DNA from: Planctomycetes bacterium MalM25
GTDB lineage: Bacteria; Planctomycetota; Planctomycetia; Pirellulales; Lacipirellulaceae
Assembly (NCBI GenBank): GCA_007745835.1
Contig: CP036424.1
Location: forward strand, 2,715,968-2,779,967
Length of the DNA: 64,000 nt
Direction of reading: 5' to 3'
Of this stretch, positions 17,801 to 25,386 are shown one piece after another. Positions within the stretch are counted from its first letter, which is position 1; every line of letters starts with the position of its first letter. The notes under the pieces are model-generated. The model made no database searches. It was not told the DNA's origin and saw only the letters and a program-made list of their open reading frames with translations. The translations under genes and the position numbers were made by a program.

Positions 17801-18772
17801 GGCGCGTGCCTGATCGAGAGCCGCGACTACGCGACCGTACGGAGTCACCTCGGCCCCGCGGACGAGGAGGCCCCGCGCCAGCGTTCGCGACTGATCGAAG
17901 ACGCGCAATGGGACGGCCCCGAGGTCACCGAGTGGAGCTTCGACGAGCTGCCGACCGCCGTCTCGATCCAGCGCGGCCCTCACACGCTCCAGGCCTACCC
18001 GGGCCTGCTCGACACGGGCCAAGCGGTCCGCCAAGCCCTCTTCACCAGCCAAGAGGACGCCGCCGCTTCGACCGCCAACGGCGTGAGGCGGCTGTTCTCA
18101 CGGCGCGAGCGGAAAGCGTTGCGTGAGCAAGTCGATTGGCTCCCCGGTGTCGAGGACGCGCTGGCCGATCTGGCGCGGGCCGAGCCCCGCCGCGATCTGA
18201 TGCGCGAGGTCAGCGAGCTGCTCGCCTTCCGGGCGCTGGCCGACCTGCCGACGCCGCCGCGATCGCGCGAGGCCTTCGACGCGCTGATGCACTCCGCCAG
18301 CCAGCGGATCGCGGTCGCCACCCAAGAGTCCGCGAAGCCGATCGCGAGCCTGCTCAAGGCTTGGCGGGAAGCGAAACAGCAAGTGACCCAGAGGGGCGGG
18401 CCGTCGGAGCACCTTGCGGTGACCGAGGTGCGCGAGCAGATCGACGAGCTCACCCCCGAAGGCTTTCTGACGGCGACTCCCTGGGATCGGCTCCTCCACC
18501 TGCCACGCTACCTGCGAGCGGCGACGCTCCGCCTGAAACGCGTCGCCGAAGGGGGCGGCCAGCAGGACCAGCGGATGCAGGCTCAGGTGCGGCCGTACCT
18601 CGCCCAACGAGACGAGTTGCTCAACTCCGAATCGAGAGGCGTCTCGGCCGAAGCGATCGATCGGTTCCGGTGGCTGATCGAGGAGTACCGCGTCTCGCTC
18701 TTCGCCCAGAAGCTCGGCACGGCGGAGAAGGTGTCACCCAAGAAGCTCGACGAACAGCGGGCCCGCTGCTAG
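14888..18772 (+). CDS. hrpA: ATP-dependent RNA helicase HrpA (DEAH box)
   Basis: 1294 residues from the ATG MSETPPPNPL, close to the length of E. coli HrpA. Walker A is GETGSGKST (residues 94-102), DEAH at 191-194 (IIIDEAHERSLNIDLLLG), SAT motif III (LIITSATIDAERF), ATNVAESSLTVPG and QRAGRCGRIGPG (motif VI). Helicase-associated HA2 and OB-fold domains follow (ALETLDPRERPVDRQEAADN), then the long HrpA-specific DUF3418 C-terminus. It is an ATP-driven RNA/RNP-remodelling helicase, linked in other bacteria to rescue of stalled ribosomes. The start is placed after the diguanylate cyclase stop; an in-frame extension back into that gene was not used. Confidence 0.95.
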   Translation: MSETPPPNPLADCWPADRPRLRRLKKSLRRRGSPAQRQARRARYDEALAESTRVYAARKANAPTVGFDGDLPVLAWREPIAQTIAENRVVVVCGETGSGKSTQLPKICLDAGRGVDGFIGHTQPRRLAARSVATRIADELGCDLGEHVGYKIRFQDETSPETYIKLMTDGVLLAEAQSDRDFDRYDTIIIDEAHERSLNIDLLLGLLRRVVDRRPDFRLIITSATIDAERFAEFFAIDGKPAPVIEVSGRSYPVEIRYRPADRAGEGEPANTPRQVADALDELLTERLSDTLVFLPTERDIRETARVLRGRFGDKQVEIVPLYARLSSKEQQRVFQRSKQRRVVLATNVAESSLTVPGIYSVIDTGTARVARFAAKSRVQRLPIEAISQASANQRAGRCGRIGPGVCVRLYSEDDYNTRSPYTVPEIRRTNLAGAMLRLLTLRLGDLEAMPLLDRPRPDALREAKRTLRELQAIDGAGEVTPLGERIGRMPVDPRVGRMILAGDDEGRLAEVLIIAAALETLDPRERPVDRQEAADNFHKRFADERSDFLGYLRMWDHLRQMRSDLSGSRFRKECVRQFLSVPKVLEWEDVHRQLLAMVRQQGLKLGPRGEDYAPIHRALLTGLLSGIALHRDEKGYQATSGEGFKLWPGSSLRGATPKWVMAAEVVETSARYLRTVARVRPEWLPQLADHLAKRHYRNVRWSLKQQTVLAQQKLTLFELPLPGSKIVPYGPINPAEAREVFLQEALVDEGLRGDWGFLEHNRQAVEAQRQLDAKLRRGASLDDGAELLDHYNEAIPADVCDARSLRRWLRQTGDAAGERLQLVVHEDEPATAERNADDFPTHLATSVGELPLQYAHAPGEQNDGVTLVVPAGLAPTLDPNRLDWATPGLLRDRVIGLIRLLPKPIRTRLVPAPDVADAVCEAIDFGEGSFLGTLAEALSRRAGVPIAASELPIDRLPDHLRINLRVEDESGACLIESRDYATVRSHLGPADEEAPRQRSRLIEDAQWDGPEVTEWSFDELPTAVSIQRGPHTLQAYPGLLDTGQAVRQALFTSQEDAAASTANGVRRLFSRRERKALREQVDWLPGVEDALADLARAEPRRDLMREVSELLAFRALADLPTPPRSREAFDALMHSASQRIAVATQESAKPIASLLKAWREAKQQVTQRGGPSEHLAVTEVREQIDELTPEGFLTATPWDRLLHLPRYLRAATLRLKRVAEGGGQQDQRMQAQVRPYLAQRDELLNSESRGVSAEAIDRFRWLIEEYRVSLFAQKLGTAEKVSPKKLDEQRARC

Positions 18773-18872
18773 GCGTGGCGGGCCGCCGGGCCGACCCGTC
18801 TGACACGTCCGCGCGCAACGTTACCGCAGCAAGCTCAACGACGAGCGTTGCCCAAACGCTGCACCCGGCGAG

Positions 18873-20399
18873 CTAGACGGCGCGCTGCTCACGCCACACC
18901 GGGTCGAGGTGCGACTCGTCGGTCCGCGGCCAGCGGGTGAGGGTTACCTTCTGGCGGGTGTAGAACTGGATGCCCTCGGTCCCCTGGATGTGCAGGTCGC
19001 CGAAGAACGAGCGGTTCCAGCCGGTGAACGGGAACCAGGCCATCGGCGCGGGCACGCCGACGTTCACGCCGATCATGCCGGCGTTGAAGCGGCGTTTGAA
19101 CTCGCGGGCGGCGTGGCCGTCGCGGGTGAAGATGACGGCGCCGTTGCCGAACTCGCACTCGTCGCCCAGCGCGAGGGCGTCCTCGAGCGTGGCGACGCGC
19201 GACACGCTCAGGACCGGGCCGAAGATCTCCTCCTTGGCGACCCGCATCGCCGGCGCCACGCGGTCGACGACGCTCGGACCGAGCACAAAGCCGTCGCCGG
19301 TGGACGCCTCGCGGCCGTCGAGCACCACGTCGGCGCCGTCCTCTTTGGCGATGTCGAGATACGAGGCGACGCGTTGGCGGTGGTCGTCGCGGATCAGCGG
19401 GCCCATGCCAACCGACTCGGCATCCGCCGAGGCGGCCGGGTCGCTGGGGCCGACCTTCATCGACTTGCCCAGATCGACCAGCCCCTCAACGAGCGGGTCG
19501 CCCGCTGAACCGACCGCCACGGCGACGCTCCCCGCCATGCAGCGTTGGCCGGCGCAGCCGTAGGCGCTGGCGCCGAGTTGCTTGACCGTTTGATCCATGT
19601 CGGCGTCGGGCAGGATGATCAGATGGTTCTTGGCGCCGCCGGCCGCCTGGACCCGCTTGCCGTGCGCGGTGCCGGTCTCGTAGACGATCTTCGCGATCGG
19701 CGTTGAGCCGACAAACGAGATGGCCGCCACGTCGGGGTGCGTGCAGAGCGCCTCGACGCAGTCGCGCCCGCCGTGGACCACGTTGAACACGCCGGGGGGG
19801 AGGCCCGCCTCCTCGAGCAGCTCGCCGAGCAGCACCGCGGAGAGGGGCGTCTTCTCCGACGGCTTCAGCACGAACGTGTTGCCGCACGTCAGCGCCACCG
19901 GGAACATCCACAGCGGCACCATGTTCGGGAAGTTGTACGGCGTGATGCCGACGCACACGCCGACCGGGTGGCGCACGCACTCCGCGTCGACGCCGCGCGC
20001 GATGTCGGGCAGCGTGTCGCCCATGAGCAGCGAGGGGATGCCGCTGGCGAACTCGACCATCTCGACGCCCCGGTTCACCTCGGCGCGGGCCTCGGCGATC
20101 GTCTTGCCGTGCTCGCGCGTGACGAGCGTGGCGATCTCTTCGTAACGCTGTTCCATCAACGCCCGCATCCGGAACATCACCCGGGCGCGCTCGACGACCG
20201 GCGTGTCCGCCCACTCTTGCAGCGCCGCGGCGGCGGACCGCACGGTGAGGTCGACCTCGTCGGCGCCGACCATCGGCGTGCGGGCGATCACTTCGCCGGT
20301 CGAGGGGTTGTAGACCTCCTCCCAGGCGTCGGCGGCGGGTTCGACCCACTCGCCACCTCTCAGCAGCGGGACGACAGAGGGCGTGGCGGTGGCGGACAT
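18873..20399 (-). CDS. mmsA: Methylmalonate/malonate semialdehyde dehydrogenase (acylating)
   Basis: 508 residues from the ATG MSATATPSVV. It is an aldehyde dehydrogenase of the CoA-acylating MmsA group: EVYNPSTGEVIARTPM, YNFPNMVPLWMFPVAL, SFVGSTPIAKIVYETG, catalytic Cys in YGCAGQRCMAGSVAV, and KEEIFGPVLSV. The ending GDLHIQGTEGIQFYTRQKV is characteristic of MMSDH. It converts methylmalonate semialdehyde or malonate semialdehyde with CoA and NAD+ to propionyl- or acetyl-CoA. Malonate semialdehyde is the product of beta-alanine transamination, so the gene fits the last step of the pyrimidine-degradation set next door. It is divergent from the beta-ureidopropionase gene. Confidence 0.9.
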   Translation of the reverse strand: MSATATPSVVPLLRGGEWVEPAADAWEEVYNPSTGEVIARTPMVGADEVDLTVRSAAAALQEWADTPVVERARVMFRMRALMEQRYEEIATLVTREHGKTIAEARAEVNRGVEMVEFASGIPSLLMGDTLPDIARGVDAECVRHPVGVCVGITPYNFPNMVPLWMFPVALTCGNTFVLKPSEKTPLSAVLLGELLEEAGLPPGVFNVVHGGRDCVEALCTHPDVAAISFVGSTPIAKIVYETGTAHGKRVQAAGGAKNHLIILPDADMDQTVKQLGASAYGCAGQRCMAGSVAVAVGSAGDPLVEGLVDLGKSMKVGPSDPAASADAESVGMGPLIRDDHRQRVASYLDIAKEDGADVVLDGREASTGDGFVLGPSVVDRVAPAMRVAKEEIFGPVLSVSRVATLEDALALGDECEFGNGAVIFTRDGHAAREFKRRFNAGMIGVNVGVPAPMAWFPFTGWNRSFFGDLHIQGTEGIQFYTRQKVTLTRWPRTDESHLDPVWREQRAV

Positions 20400-20509
20400 G
20401 GCGCGACTTGGGGCAGAAAGGCGTAGGAGTTCGATTAAGATTCGGTTAAGGTAGCGTTCTCCGCCACGCGAACCAAGCTGGCGGGGCCCCCTTCCGACAG
20501 GCGATAAAA

Positions 20510-20587
20510 GGAACCACCAAGGCACAAAGAACGCGGAGAGAGGCCCCGCTGGGCTTCGCTCGGTGTCCTTTGTGCCTTTGTGGTTCC
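20510..20587. repeat. Palindromic interspersed repeat (20-bp stem)
   Basis: Arms 20510-20529 and 20568-20587 are complementary over 20 bp with one mismatch; the loop is 38 nt. The arm contains ACCAAGGCACAAAG. When read through, it gives the low-complexity peptide HKGTKDTE...FFVPWWFLL, a signature known from spurious ORFs in many genomes. It sits in the 216-bp gap between the divergent semialdehyde dehydrogenase and beta-ureidopropionase genes, close to where their promoters should be. The rest of the gap holds nothing recognised. Confidence 0.75.
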
Positions 20588-20615
20588 GATCCGTCAAATC
20601 CCAGCGGAGTGCAGC

Positions 20616-21488
20616 ATGGCCCGACCCGTCCGCGGCGCCCTCATCCAGGCGACCACCTGCGAACCGAACACCTCGCCGGTCGCGAAGATCAAACAGGCGA
20701 TGATCGATAAGCACGTCGGCATGATCGAGGAGGCGGCGGGGCAGGGCGCCCAGGTCGTCTGCCTGCAGGAGCTGTTCTACGGCCCCTACTTCTGCGCGGA
20801 GCAGGACGCCAAGTGGTACGACCTCACCGAGCGCGTCCCCGACGGCCCGACCGTGAAGCTCATGCAGGAGCTTGCCAAGAAGCACGAGCTGGTGCTAGTC
20901 GTCCCGATGTACGAAGAGGAGATCACGGGCGTCTACTACAACACGGCCGCCGTGATCGACGCCAATGGCGAGTACCTCGGCAAGTTCCGCAAGATCCACA
21001 TCCCGCAGTGCAATCCGGGCTTCTGGGAGAAGTTCTACTTCCGCCCGGGGAACCTCGGTTACCCGGTCTTCGACACGGCCGTGGGCAAGGTGGGCGTCTA
21101 CATCTGCTACGACCGCCACTTCCCGGATGGGGCCCGCTGCCTCGGCCTGAACGGGGCGGAGATCGTCTTCAACCCGTCGGCGACCGTCGCGGGCCTGAGC
21201 GAATACCTCTGGACAATCGAGCAGCCCGCCCACGCCGTAGCGAACCAGTACTTCGTCGGCGCGATCAACCGACCCGGCTGGGAAGAGCCGTGGCGGATCG
21301 GCGAGTTCTACGGGCAGAGCTACTTCTGCGACCCCCGCGGCCAGTTCATCGCGAAGAGCGACAAGCGGACCGAGGACGACATCGTGGTGGTCGATATGGA
21401 CCTCGACCAGATCCGCGAGGTCCGCAACACCTGGCAGTTCTTCCGCGACCGCCGGCCGGAGACCTACGGGGCGATCACCGATGCGTGA
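20616..21488 (+). CDS. Beta-ureidopropionase / N-carbamoyl amidohydrolase (nitrilase superfamily)
   Basis: 290 residues from the ATG MARPVRGALI. The nitrilase-superfamily triad is visible: Glu52 (CLQELFYGPYFC), Lys126 (GKFRKIHIPQCNPGFWEK) and Cys164 (VGVYICYDRHFPDGARCLG). HTPxG-type substrate residues and GQSYFCDPRGQFIAKS support the N-carbamoyl-beta-alanine/N-carbamoylputrescine branch. It hydrolyses N-carbamoyl-beta-alanine to beta-alanine, CO2 and ammonia, the third step of reductive uracil breakdown. The dihydropyrimidine dehydrogenase, dihydropyrimidinase, permease and aminotransferase genes nearby favour beta-ureidopropionase over N-carbamoylputrescine amidase; no agmatine deiminase gene is seen. 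Confidence 0.88.
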   Translation: MARPVRGALIQATTCEPNTSPVAKIKQAMIDKHVGMIEEAAGQGAQVVCLQELFYGPYFCAEQDAKWYDLTERVPDGPTVKLMQELAKKHELVLVVPMYEEEITGVYYNTAAVIDANGEYLGKFRKIHIPQCNPGFWEKFYFRPGNLGYPVFDTAVGKVGVYICYDRHFPDGARCLGLNGAEIVFNPSATVAGLSEYLWTIEQPAHAVANQYFVGAINRPGWEEPWRIGEFYGQSYFCDPRGQFIAKSDKRTEDDIVVVDMDLDQIREVRNTWQFFRDRRPETYGAITDA

Positions 21489-21490
21489 TT

Positions 21491-21530
21491 TGGATGGACA
21501 GGATTACAGGATTGGCCGGATCGACGAGAT
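21491..21530 (+). repeat. ~40-bp, 9-bp-periodic repeat, copy 1 (forward)
   Basis: The copy is built of GGAT-headed units of about 9 nt (GGATGGACA, GGATTACA, GGATTGGCC, GGATCGACG, AGATGA). It lies directly after the beta-ureidopropionase stop. Its reverse complement recurs at 22038-22081, so the pair brackets the small gene 21551-22027. Confidence 0.8.
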
Positions 21531-21550
21531 GAGTGAAGCGAACTCACGCT

Positions 21551-22027
21551 ATGCACAATCAGAGTCAACATAGCGATGAAGACATCGCAGAACGGATCCG
21601 ATGGCGTGCTTCCAAGCACAGCGTTCCGCATGGCCTGGCAACAGTTGTAGTCCATAACAAGGTCATGGCCCCAGAACCAGTAGTCATCGCAGCCGAGGAC
21701 TCCAAGGCAGGAATGGTCGTGATGTTTGCTTACGACAGCGGGACAGAATGGACGGCTATCTACACACGAATGGTCATCGGTGTTAGGGGCAAAGTTTTTA
21801 CGTGCTCAAACTATGAAGCGATCCGAAGCATCACTTCCCACGACTTTCCGCCACCGGATATTCAACAGCTCGAATGGGAAGAGATAGGGAAACTGAAGTC
21901 TTCATGGGAGTGCCTATCGGTCACGACAGAGGAGGATGAAGTTCTCAAGTTCTGGGTACCCGCAGGCAAAGAGGCTTTTGCATTTTGGAACATCTTACTG
22001 ATGCTCTCACGGATGGCGTCGCGCTGA
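21551..22027 (+). CDS. Hypothetical protein, low-G+C insert
   Basis: A 158-residue protein from the ATG MHNQSQHSDEDIAERI; a GTG at 21533 would add six residues. No family is recognised. It appears soluble: an N-terminal helix (DEDIAERIRWRASKH), beta-strand-like stretches (ATVVVHNKVM, AGMVVMFAYDSGTEWTAIYT) and a C-terminal helix (KEAFAFWNILLMLSRMAS). Codon usage and base composition are visibly less GC-rich than the flanking metabolic genes. It is bracketed by inverted copies of a 9-bp-periodic repeat. Both features suggest a separately acquired cassette between the beta-ureidopropionase and permease genes. Function unknown. Confidence 0.6.
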   Translation: MHNQSQHSDEDIAERIRWRASKHSVPHGLATVVVHNKVMAPEPVVIAAEDSKAGMVVMFAYDSGTEWTAIYTRMVIGVRGKVFTCSNYEAIRSITSHDFPPPDIQQLEWEEIGKLKSSWECLSVTTEEDEVLKFWVPAGKEAFAFWNILLMLSRMASR

Positions 22028-22037
22028 TTTGTAACCT

Positions 22038-22081
22038 TGGATCTCGTTAATCCGGCTGATCCTGTTATCCCGTCAATCCTT
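22038..22081 (-). repeat. ~40-bp, 9-bp-periodic repeat, copy 2 (reverse)
   Basis: This is the reverse complement of copy 1: read on the minus strand it gives GGATTGACG, GGATAACA, GGATCAGCC, GGATTAACG, AGATCCA, matching copy 1 unit by unit. It ends at the permease ATG, so the permease leader and ribosome-binding region are embedded in the repeat. Confidence 0.8.
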
Positions 22082-22082
22082 A

Positions 22083-23543
22083 ATGAGCCAACAACTCCTC
22101 TACGGCCTCGACGACAAGCCGCCCCTGGCTCGGGCGGTGGTGCTCGGGGTGCAGCATGTGCTCACGATGTTCGGCTCGACCGTCGCCGTGCCGCTGCTGT
22201 TGGCGGGGCCGATGGGGATGGACGCGACGCAGACCGCGCTGCTGATCTCGTCGGTCATGCTCTGCAGCGGCGTGGCGACGCTCTTGCAGGCGACCTTCGG
22301 CTCGCGGTTGCCGATCATCCAGGGGGTCAGCTTCTCGTTCCTCGCGGCGTTTAGCGGTGTCATTATCCCGACCGTGCTGCGACCGGTCAGCGAAGGGGGG
22401 CTCGGCGGTGACGGCGCCATGTGCATGCAGTACATCGCCGGCGCGGTGATCGTCGGCGCGCTGATCGAGATGGGGCTCGGCTTCTCCGGCCTTGTCGGCG
22501 GCATCCGGCAGTTCCTCTCGCCCGTGGTCGTGGGGCCGGTGATCATGCTGATCGGCCTGGCGCTGTACGGCGCCGGTGCGCCGGTCGCCGCGAGTGATTG
22601 GCCGATCAGCCTGCTGACGATGGCGTTGATCATCAGCTTCTCGCTGGTCTTCGCGCGCAAGCTGCTCGTCTTTCGGCTCTTCCCGATGCTGCTGGCGATC
22701 CTCACGGCGGTTGGCGTCTGCCACCTCGGCACGGTGCTCGGCTGGTACGGCGAGGGCCACGCCGCGCGGGTCTCGTTCGACGCGATGCAGAGCGCCGAGT
22801 GGTTCCGCACCTCAAGCGTCCTCTTCCCGTGGGGCCCGCCCGCGTTCCACACGGCGTTCATCATCGCCGTGCTGGCGGGGTACCTGGCCTCGATGATCGA
22901 GTCGTTCGGCGACTACCACGCGTGCAGCCACATGGCCGGCGGCGGCGACCCGACTCCCGAGCAGGTGTCACGCGGCATCGGTTTTGAGGGCGTCGGCTGT
23001 GCGCTGACCGGCGTGTTCGGCGGGTTCAGTTCGACGAGCTATTCCGAGAACGTCGGCCTGGTCGGCCTCACCAAGGTCGGCAGCCGCTACGTCGTGCAGA
23101 TCGCGGGCGTGCTGCTGATCCTGCTCGGGCTGTTTGGCAAGTTCGGCGCGATCGCTGCCGCGATCCCGCAGCCGGTCGTCGGCGGGCTGTACTGCGTGAT
23201 GTTCGGCCTGATCTCCGCGGTCGGCGTGCGGCAGTTCGCCAAGGCGGACCTCAACAGCGACCGCAACCTGCTCATCGGCGGCTTCGCCCTCTTCATGGGC
23301 CTCAGCGTGCCCGCTTACTTCAACAGCGACGCGGGCGCCGCGCTGCTCGCCTCGGCGCCGACGGGCCTGGGCGACGTGCTCGGCGCGCTCGGCAAGACCG
23401 GCATGGCGGTCGCCGCGGTGCTCGGCATCGTCCTCGATAACCTGATCCCCGGCACCCCCGCCGAACGCGGCCTCACCCCACCCCCGGGCGTGCTGGTGCC
23501 CGAAGCGGCCGACATCGACCAAGTGGAGATCACCGGAGCTTAA
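22083..23543 (+). CDS. NCS2 nucleobase permease, uracil type
   Basis: A 486-residue membrane protein with about 12-14 hydrophobic segments. The QH motif of the NAT/NCS2 family is in GVQHVLTMFGSTVAVPLLLA. The family signature [QEP]-N-x-G-x4-T-[RKG] is present as ENVGLVGLTK (residues ~320-330). Glu at its first position is the form found in uracil permeases such as UraA; xanthine/urate carriers typically have Gln. GYLASMIESFGDYHACS carries the conserved TM8 acidic residue. It imports a nucleobase, most likely uracil, with H+ or Na+. It lies in the centre of the pyrimidine-breakdown genes. Confidence 0.9.
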   Translation: MSQQLLYGLDDKPPLARAVVLGVQHVLTMFGSTVAVPLLLAGPMGMDATQTALLISSVMLCSGVATLLQATFGSRLPIIQGVSFSFLAAFSGVIIPTVLRPVSEGGLGGDGAMCMQYIAGAVIVGALIEMGLGFSGLVGGIRQFLSPVVVGPVIMLIGLALYGAGAPVAASDWPISLLTMALIISFSLVFARKLLVFRLFPMLLAILTAVGVCHLGTVLGWYGEGHAARVSFDAMQSAEWFRTSSVLFPWGPPAFHTAFIIAVLAGYLASMIESFGDYHACSHMAGGGDPTPEQVSRGIGFEGVGCALTGVFGGFSSTSYSENVGLVGLTKVGSRYVVQIAGVLLILLGLFGKFGAIAAAIPQPVVGGLYCVMFGLISAVGVRQFAKADLNSDRNLLIGGFALFMGLSVPAYFNSDAGAALLASAPTGLGDVLGALGKTGMAVAAVLGIVLDNLIPGTPAERGLTPPPGVLVPEAADIDQVEITGA

Positions 23544-23549
23544 GCCCCT

Positions 23550-23617
23550 TGAGCCGACGGCGCTAGCCGCGGGCGAACCACCAACCGACACAGCCCGCGG
23601 CCAGCGCCGTCGGCTCA
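23550..23617. repeat. REP-like long hairpin, copy 1
   Basis: Two 25-nt arms, 23550-23574 and 23593-23617, are complementary with a single mismatch around an 18-nt loop. The arm core CGGCGCTAGCCGCGGGC resembles that of the hairpin at 31230-31300. It fills the gap between the permease stop and the aminotransferase start. It could be a mobile REP-type element and may act as an mRNA-stabilising stem. There is no T run, so it is not a classical terminator. Confidence 0.8.
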
Positions 23618-23629
23618 GGAACGATCGCC

Positions 23630-24973
23630 ATGAAGCATCAACTCCCGATCTGCGACCACACGCCCACGCCGTACGACGGCCCGTCGCGCGACGAGGTGAT
23701 CGCCCTCCGCAAGCAGTACGTGTCGCCCGGCGTGCTGACTTACTACAAGGAGCCCCTCATGGTCGTCGAGGGGAACATGCAGTACGTGTGGGACGAGAAG
23801 GGGACGCGCTACCTCGACGCCTTCGCGGGGATCGTCACCGTGAGCGTCGGGCACTGCCACCCGAAGGTCATTGAGAAGGTCCAGCAGCAGACCGGCAAGC
23901 TGCAGCACACGACCACCATCTACCTGCACCCGACCATCGGCCAATTCGCCGAGAAGCTCGCCGATAAAATGCCCGACGGGCTCGACAAGACCTACTTCAC
24001 CAACTCCGGAAGCGAGGCGAACGAGGTCGCCATCCTCTCCGCCCGCGAGCACACCGGCAACACCGAAGTGATCGCCCTCCGCAACGGCTACCACGGCGGC
24101 ACCTCGACCGCGATGGGGCTCACGGCGCACGGCAACTGGAAGTTCAAGTCGAATCAGGCGGGTGGCATCCATCACACGCACGGCGGCTACTGTTACCGCT
24201 GCCCGTACGGGCTCGAGTACCCCTCGTGCGACCTGAAGTGCGCCCGCGACATCAAGGAGGTCATCGAGTACCAAACGTCGGGCGAGGTCGCCTGCTTCAT
24301 CGGCGAGCCGATCCAGGGCGTCGGCGGCACGGTCGTCCCGCCGAAGGAGTACTTCCAGATCGTCTACGACATCGTCCGCGCGCACGGCGGCGTCTGCATC
24401 GCCGACGAGGTCCAAGGGGGCTTCGGCCGCACGGGCGAGCACTTCTGGGCTCACCAGAACTACGGGGTCGTGCCGGACGCCGTCACCATGGCCAAAGGCA
24501 TCGGCAACGGCGCCCCGCTCGGCGCCTTCACGACGACCGCTGAGATCTCTCAGGTGATGACCAACCGCGTCCACTTCAACACGTACGGCGGCAACCCGAT
24601 CAGCATGACCCAGGGCCTCGCGACCCTCGAGGTGATCGAGGAGGAGGGCATCCAAGAGAACGCCAAGGTCGTGGGCGGCCACCTCAAGGAGCGGCTCCTC
24701 GAGCTGCAGGAGAAGCACCCCCTGATCGGCGACGTCCGCGGCATGGGCCTGATGCTCGGCGTCGAACTGGTCCGCGACCGCCAGTCGAAGGAGCCCGCCA
24801 ACACCGAGGCGGCCGACATCATGGAACGGCTCAAGGAACTCGGCGTGCTGATCGGCAGGGGGGGCCTGTACGGCAACACCCTGCGGATCAAGCCGCCGAT
24901 GTGCCTCACCAAGGACGACGCCAACTACCTCGCCGACTGCCTCGACACGGCGCTCGACGAATTGACAAGATGA
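23630..24973 (+). CDS. Class III aminotransferase, beta-alanine/AGXT2 type
   Basis: A 447-residue PLP-dependent transaminase. The phosphate-binding region is FTNSGSEANEVAILSAR, then NGYHGGTSTAMGLT; GEPIQGVGGTVVPP; cofactor-binding Asp in CIADEVQGGFGRTG (DE 259-260); Schiff-base Lys289 in VTMAKGIGNG. Overall order and ending match alanine-glyoxylate aminotransferase 2 and beta-alanine-pyruvate transaminases. It would convert beta-alanine to malonate semialdehyde, linking beta-ureidopropionase to the semialdehyde dehydrogenase. An insertion with four cysteines (Cys188, 191, 200, 204: CYRCPYG...SCDLKC) is notable and could bind metal. Substrate choice rests on context. Confidence 0.88.
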   Translation: MKHQLPICDHTPTPYDGPSRDEVIALRKQYVSPGVLTYYKEPLMVVEGNMQYVWDEKGTRYLDAFAGIVTVSVGHCHPKVIEKVQQQTGKLQHTTTIYLHPTIGQFAEKLADKMPDGLDKTYFTNSGSEANEVAILSAREHTGNTEVIALRNGYHGGTSTAMGLTAHGNWKFKSNQAGGIHHTHGGYCYRCPYGLEYPSCDLKCARDIKEVIEYQTSGEVACFIGEPIQGVGGTVVPPKEYFQIVYDIVRAHGGVCIADEVQGGFGRTGEHFWAHQNYGVVPDAVTMAKGIGNGAPLGAFTTTAEISQVMTNRVHFNTYGGNPISMTQGLATLEVIEEEGIQENAKVVGGHLKERLLELQEKHPLIGDVRGMGLMLGVELVRDRQSKEPANTEAADIMERLKELGVLIGRGGLYGNTLRIKPPMCLTKDDANYLADCLDTALDELTR

Positions 24974-25002
24974 CGGGATCAGCCGGATAAACTGGATCGA
25001 TC
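24961..25002 (+). repeat. ~40-bp, 9-bp-periodic repeat, copy 3 (forward)
   Basis: GGAT-headed units (AGATGACG, GGATCAGCC, GGATAAACT, GGATCGATC) continue the family seen at 21491 and 22038. The copy overlaps the last codons and stop of the aminotransferase gene and ends at the ATG of the GxxExxY pseudogene. A reverse copy at 25381-25416 closes the bracket. Confidence 0.75.
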
Positions 25003-25386
25003 ATGGAGAACCGCGAGCTTACCGAACGGGTGATTGGCTGTGCGTACGCGGTCCACAACGCGTTGGGCTCGGGTTTCCTGGAATCGGTATACGAACAGGC
25101 CTTGTTGATCGAGTTGCAGCATGCCGGACTCGAAGCCGTCAGCCAAGTGAAGCTAGAGGTCGTCTATCGAGGCGAGGTGGTTGGCCACTTCTTTGCCGAC
25201 GTGTTAGTGCAAGGCGAACTGATCCTCGAACTGAAAGCCACTGAGGCCCTTACCTAAGCCCACGAAGTACAGCTGGTAAACTACCTCGCAGCGACAGGCC
25301 ACGACCTCGGCCTCCTGATCAACTTCGGACCGGATGGAGTCACCATCCGTCGCAAGGTTCGCGACCTCAAACAGCTATCCCGTTGA
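25003..25386 (+). pseudogene. GxxExxY-family gene interrupted by one in-frame stop
   Basis: The frame 25003-25257 encodes 84 residues with the family hallmarks: NRELTERVIGCAYAVHNALG, then GSGFLESVYEQALLIEL (the GxxExxY signature) and VLVQGELILELKATEAL. A TAA at 25255-25257 ends it. Without that stop the same frame continues [28 protein letters not shown] and on to a TGA at 25384-25386. This is the expected C-terminal part, giving 127 residues in the uninterrupted form. So the gene is a nonsense-mutation pseudogene, unless the stop is read through or is a sequencing error. The family has a PD-(D/E)XK nuclease-like core of unknown biological role. It is bracketed by inverted repeats. Confidence 0.85.

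Noticed and set aside
20400-20885. 162-codon N-terminal extension of the semialdehyde dehydrogenase
   Set aside because: It reads through an intergenic palindrome and antisense to the beta-ureidopropionase start; the enzyme family begins at the ATG at 20399.
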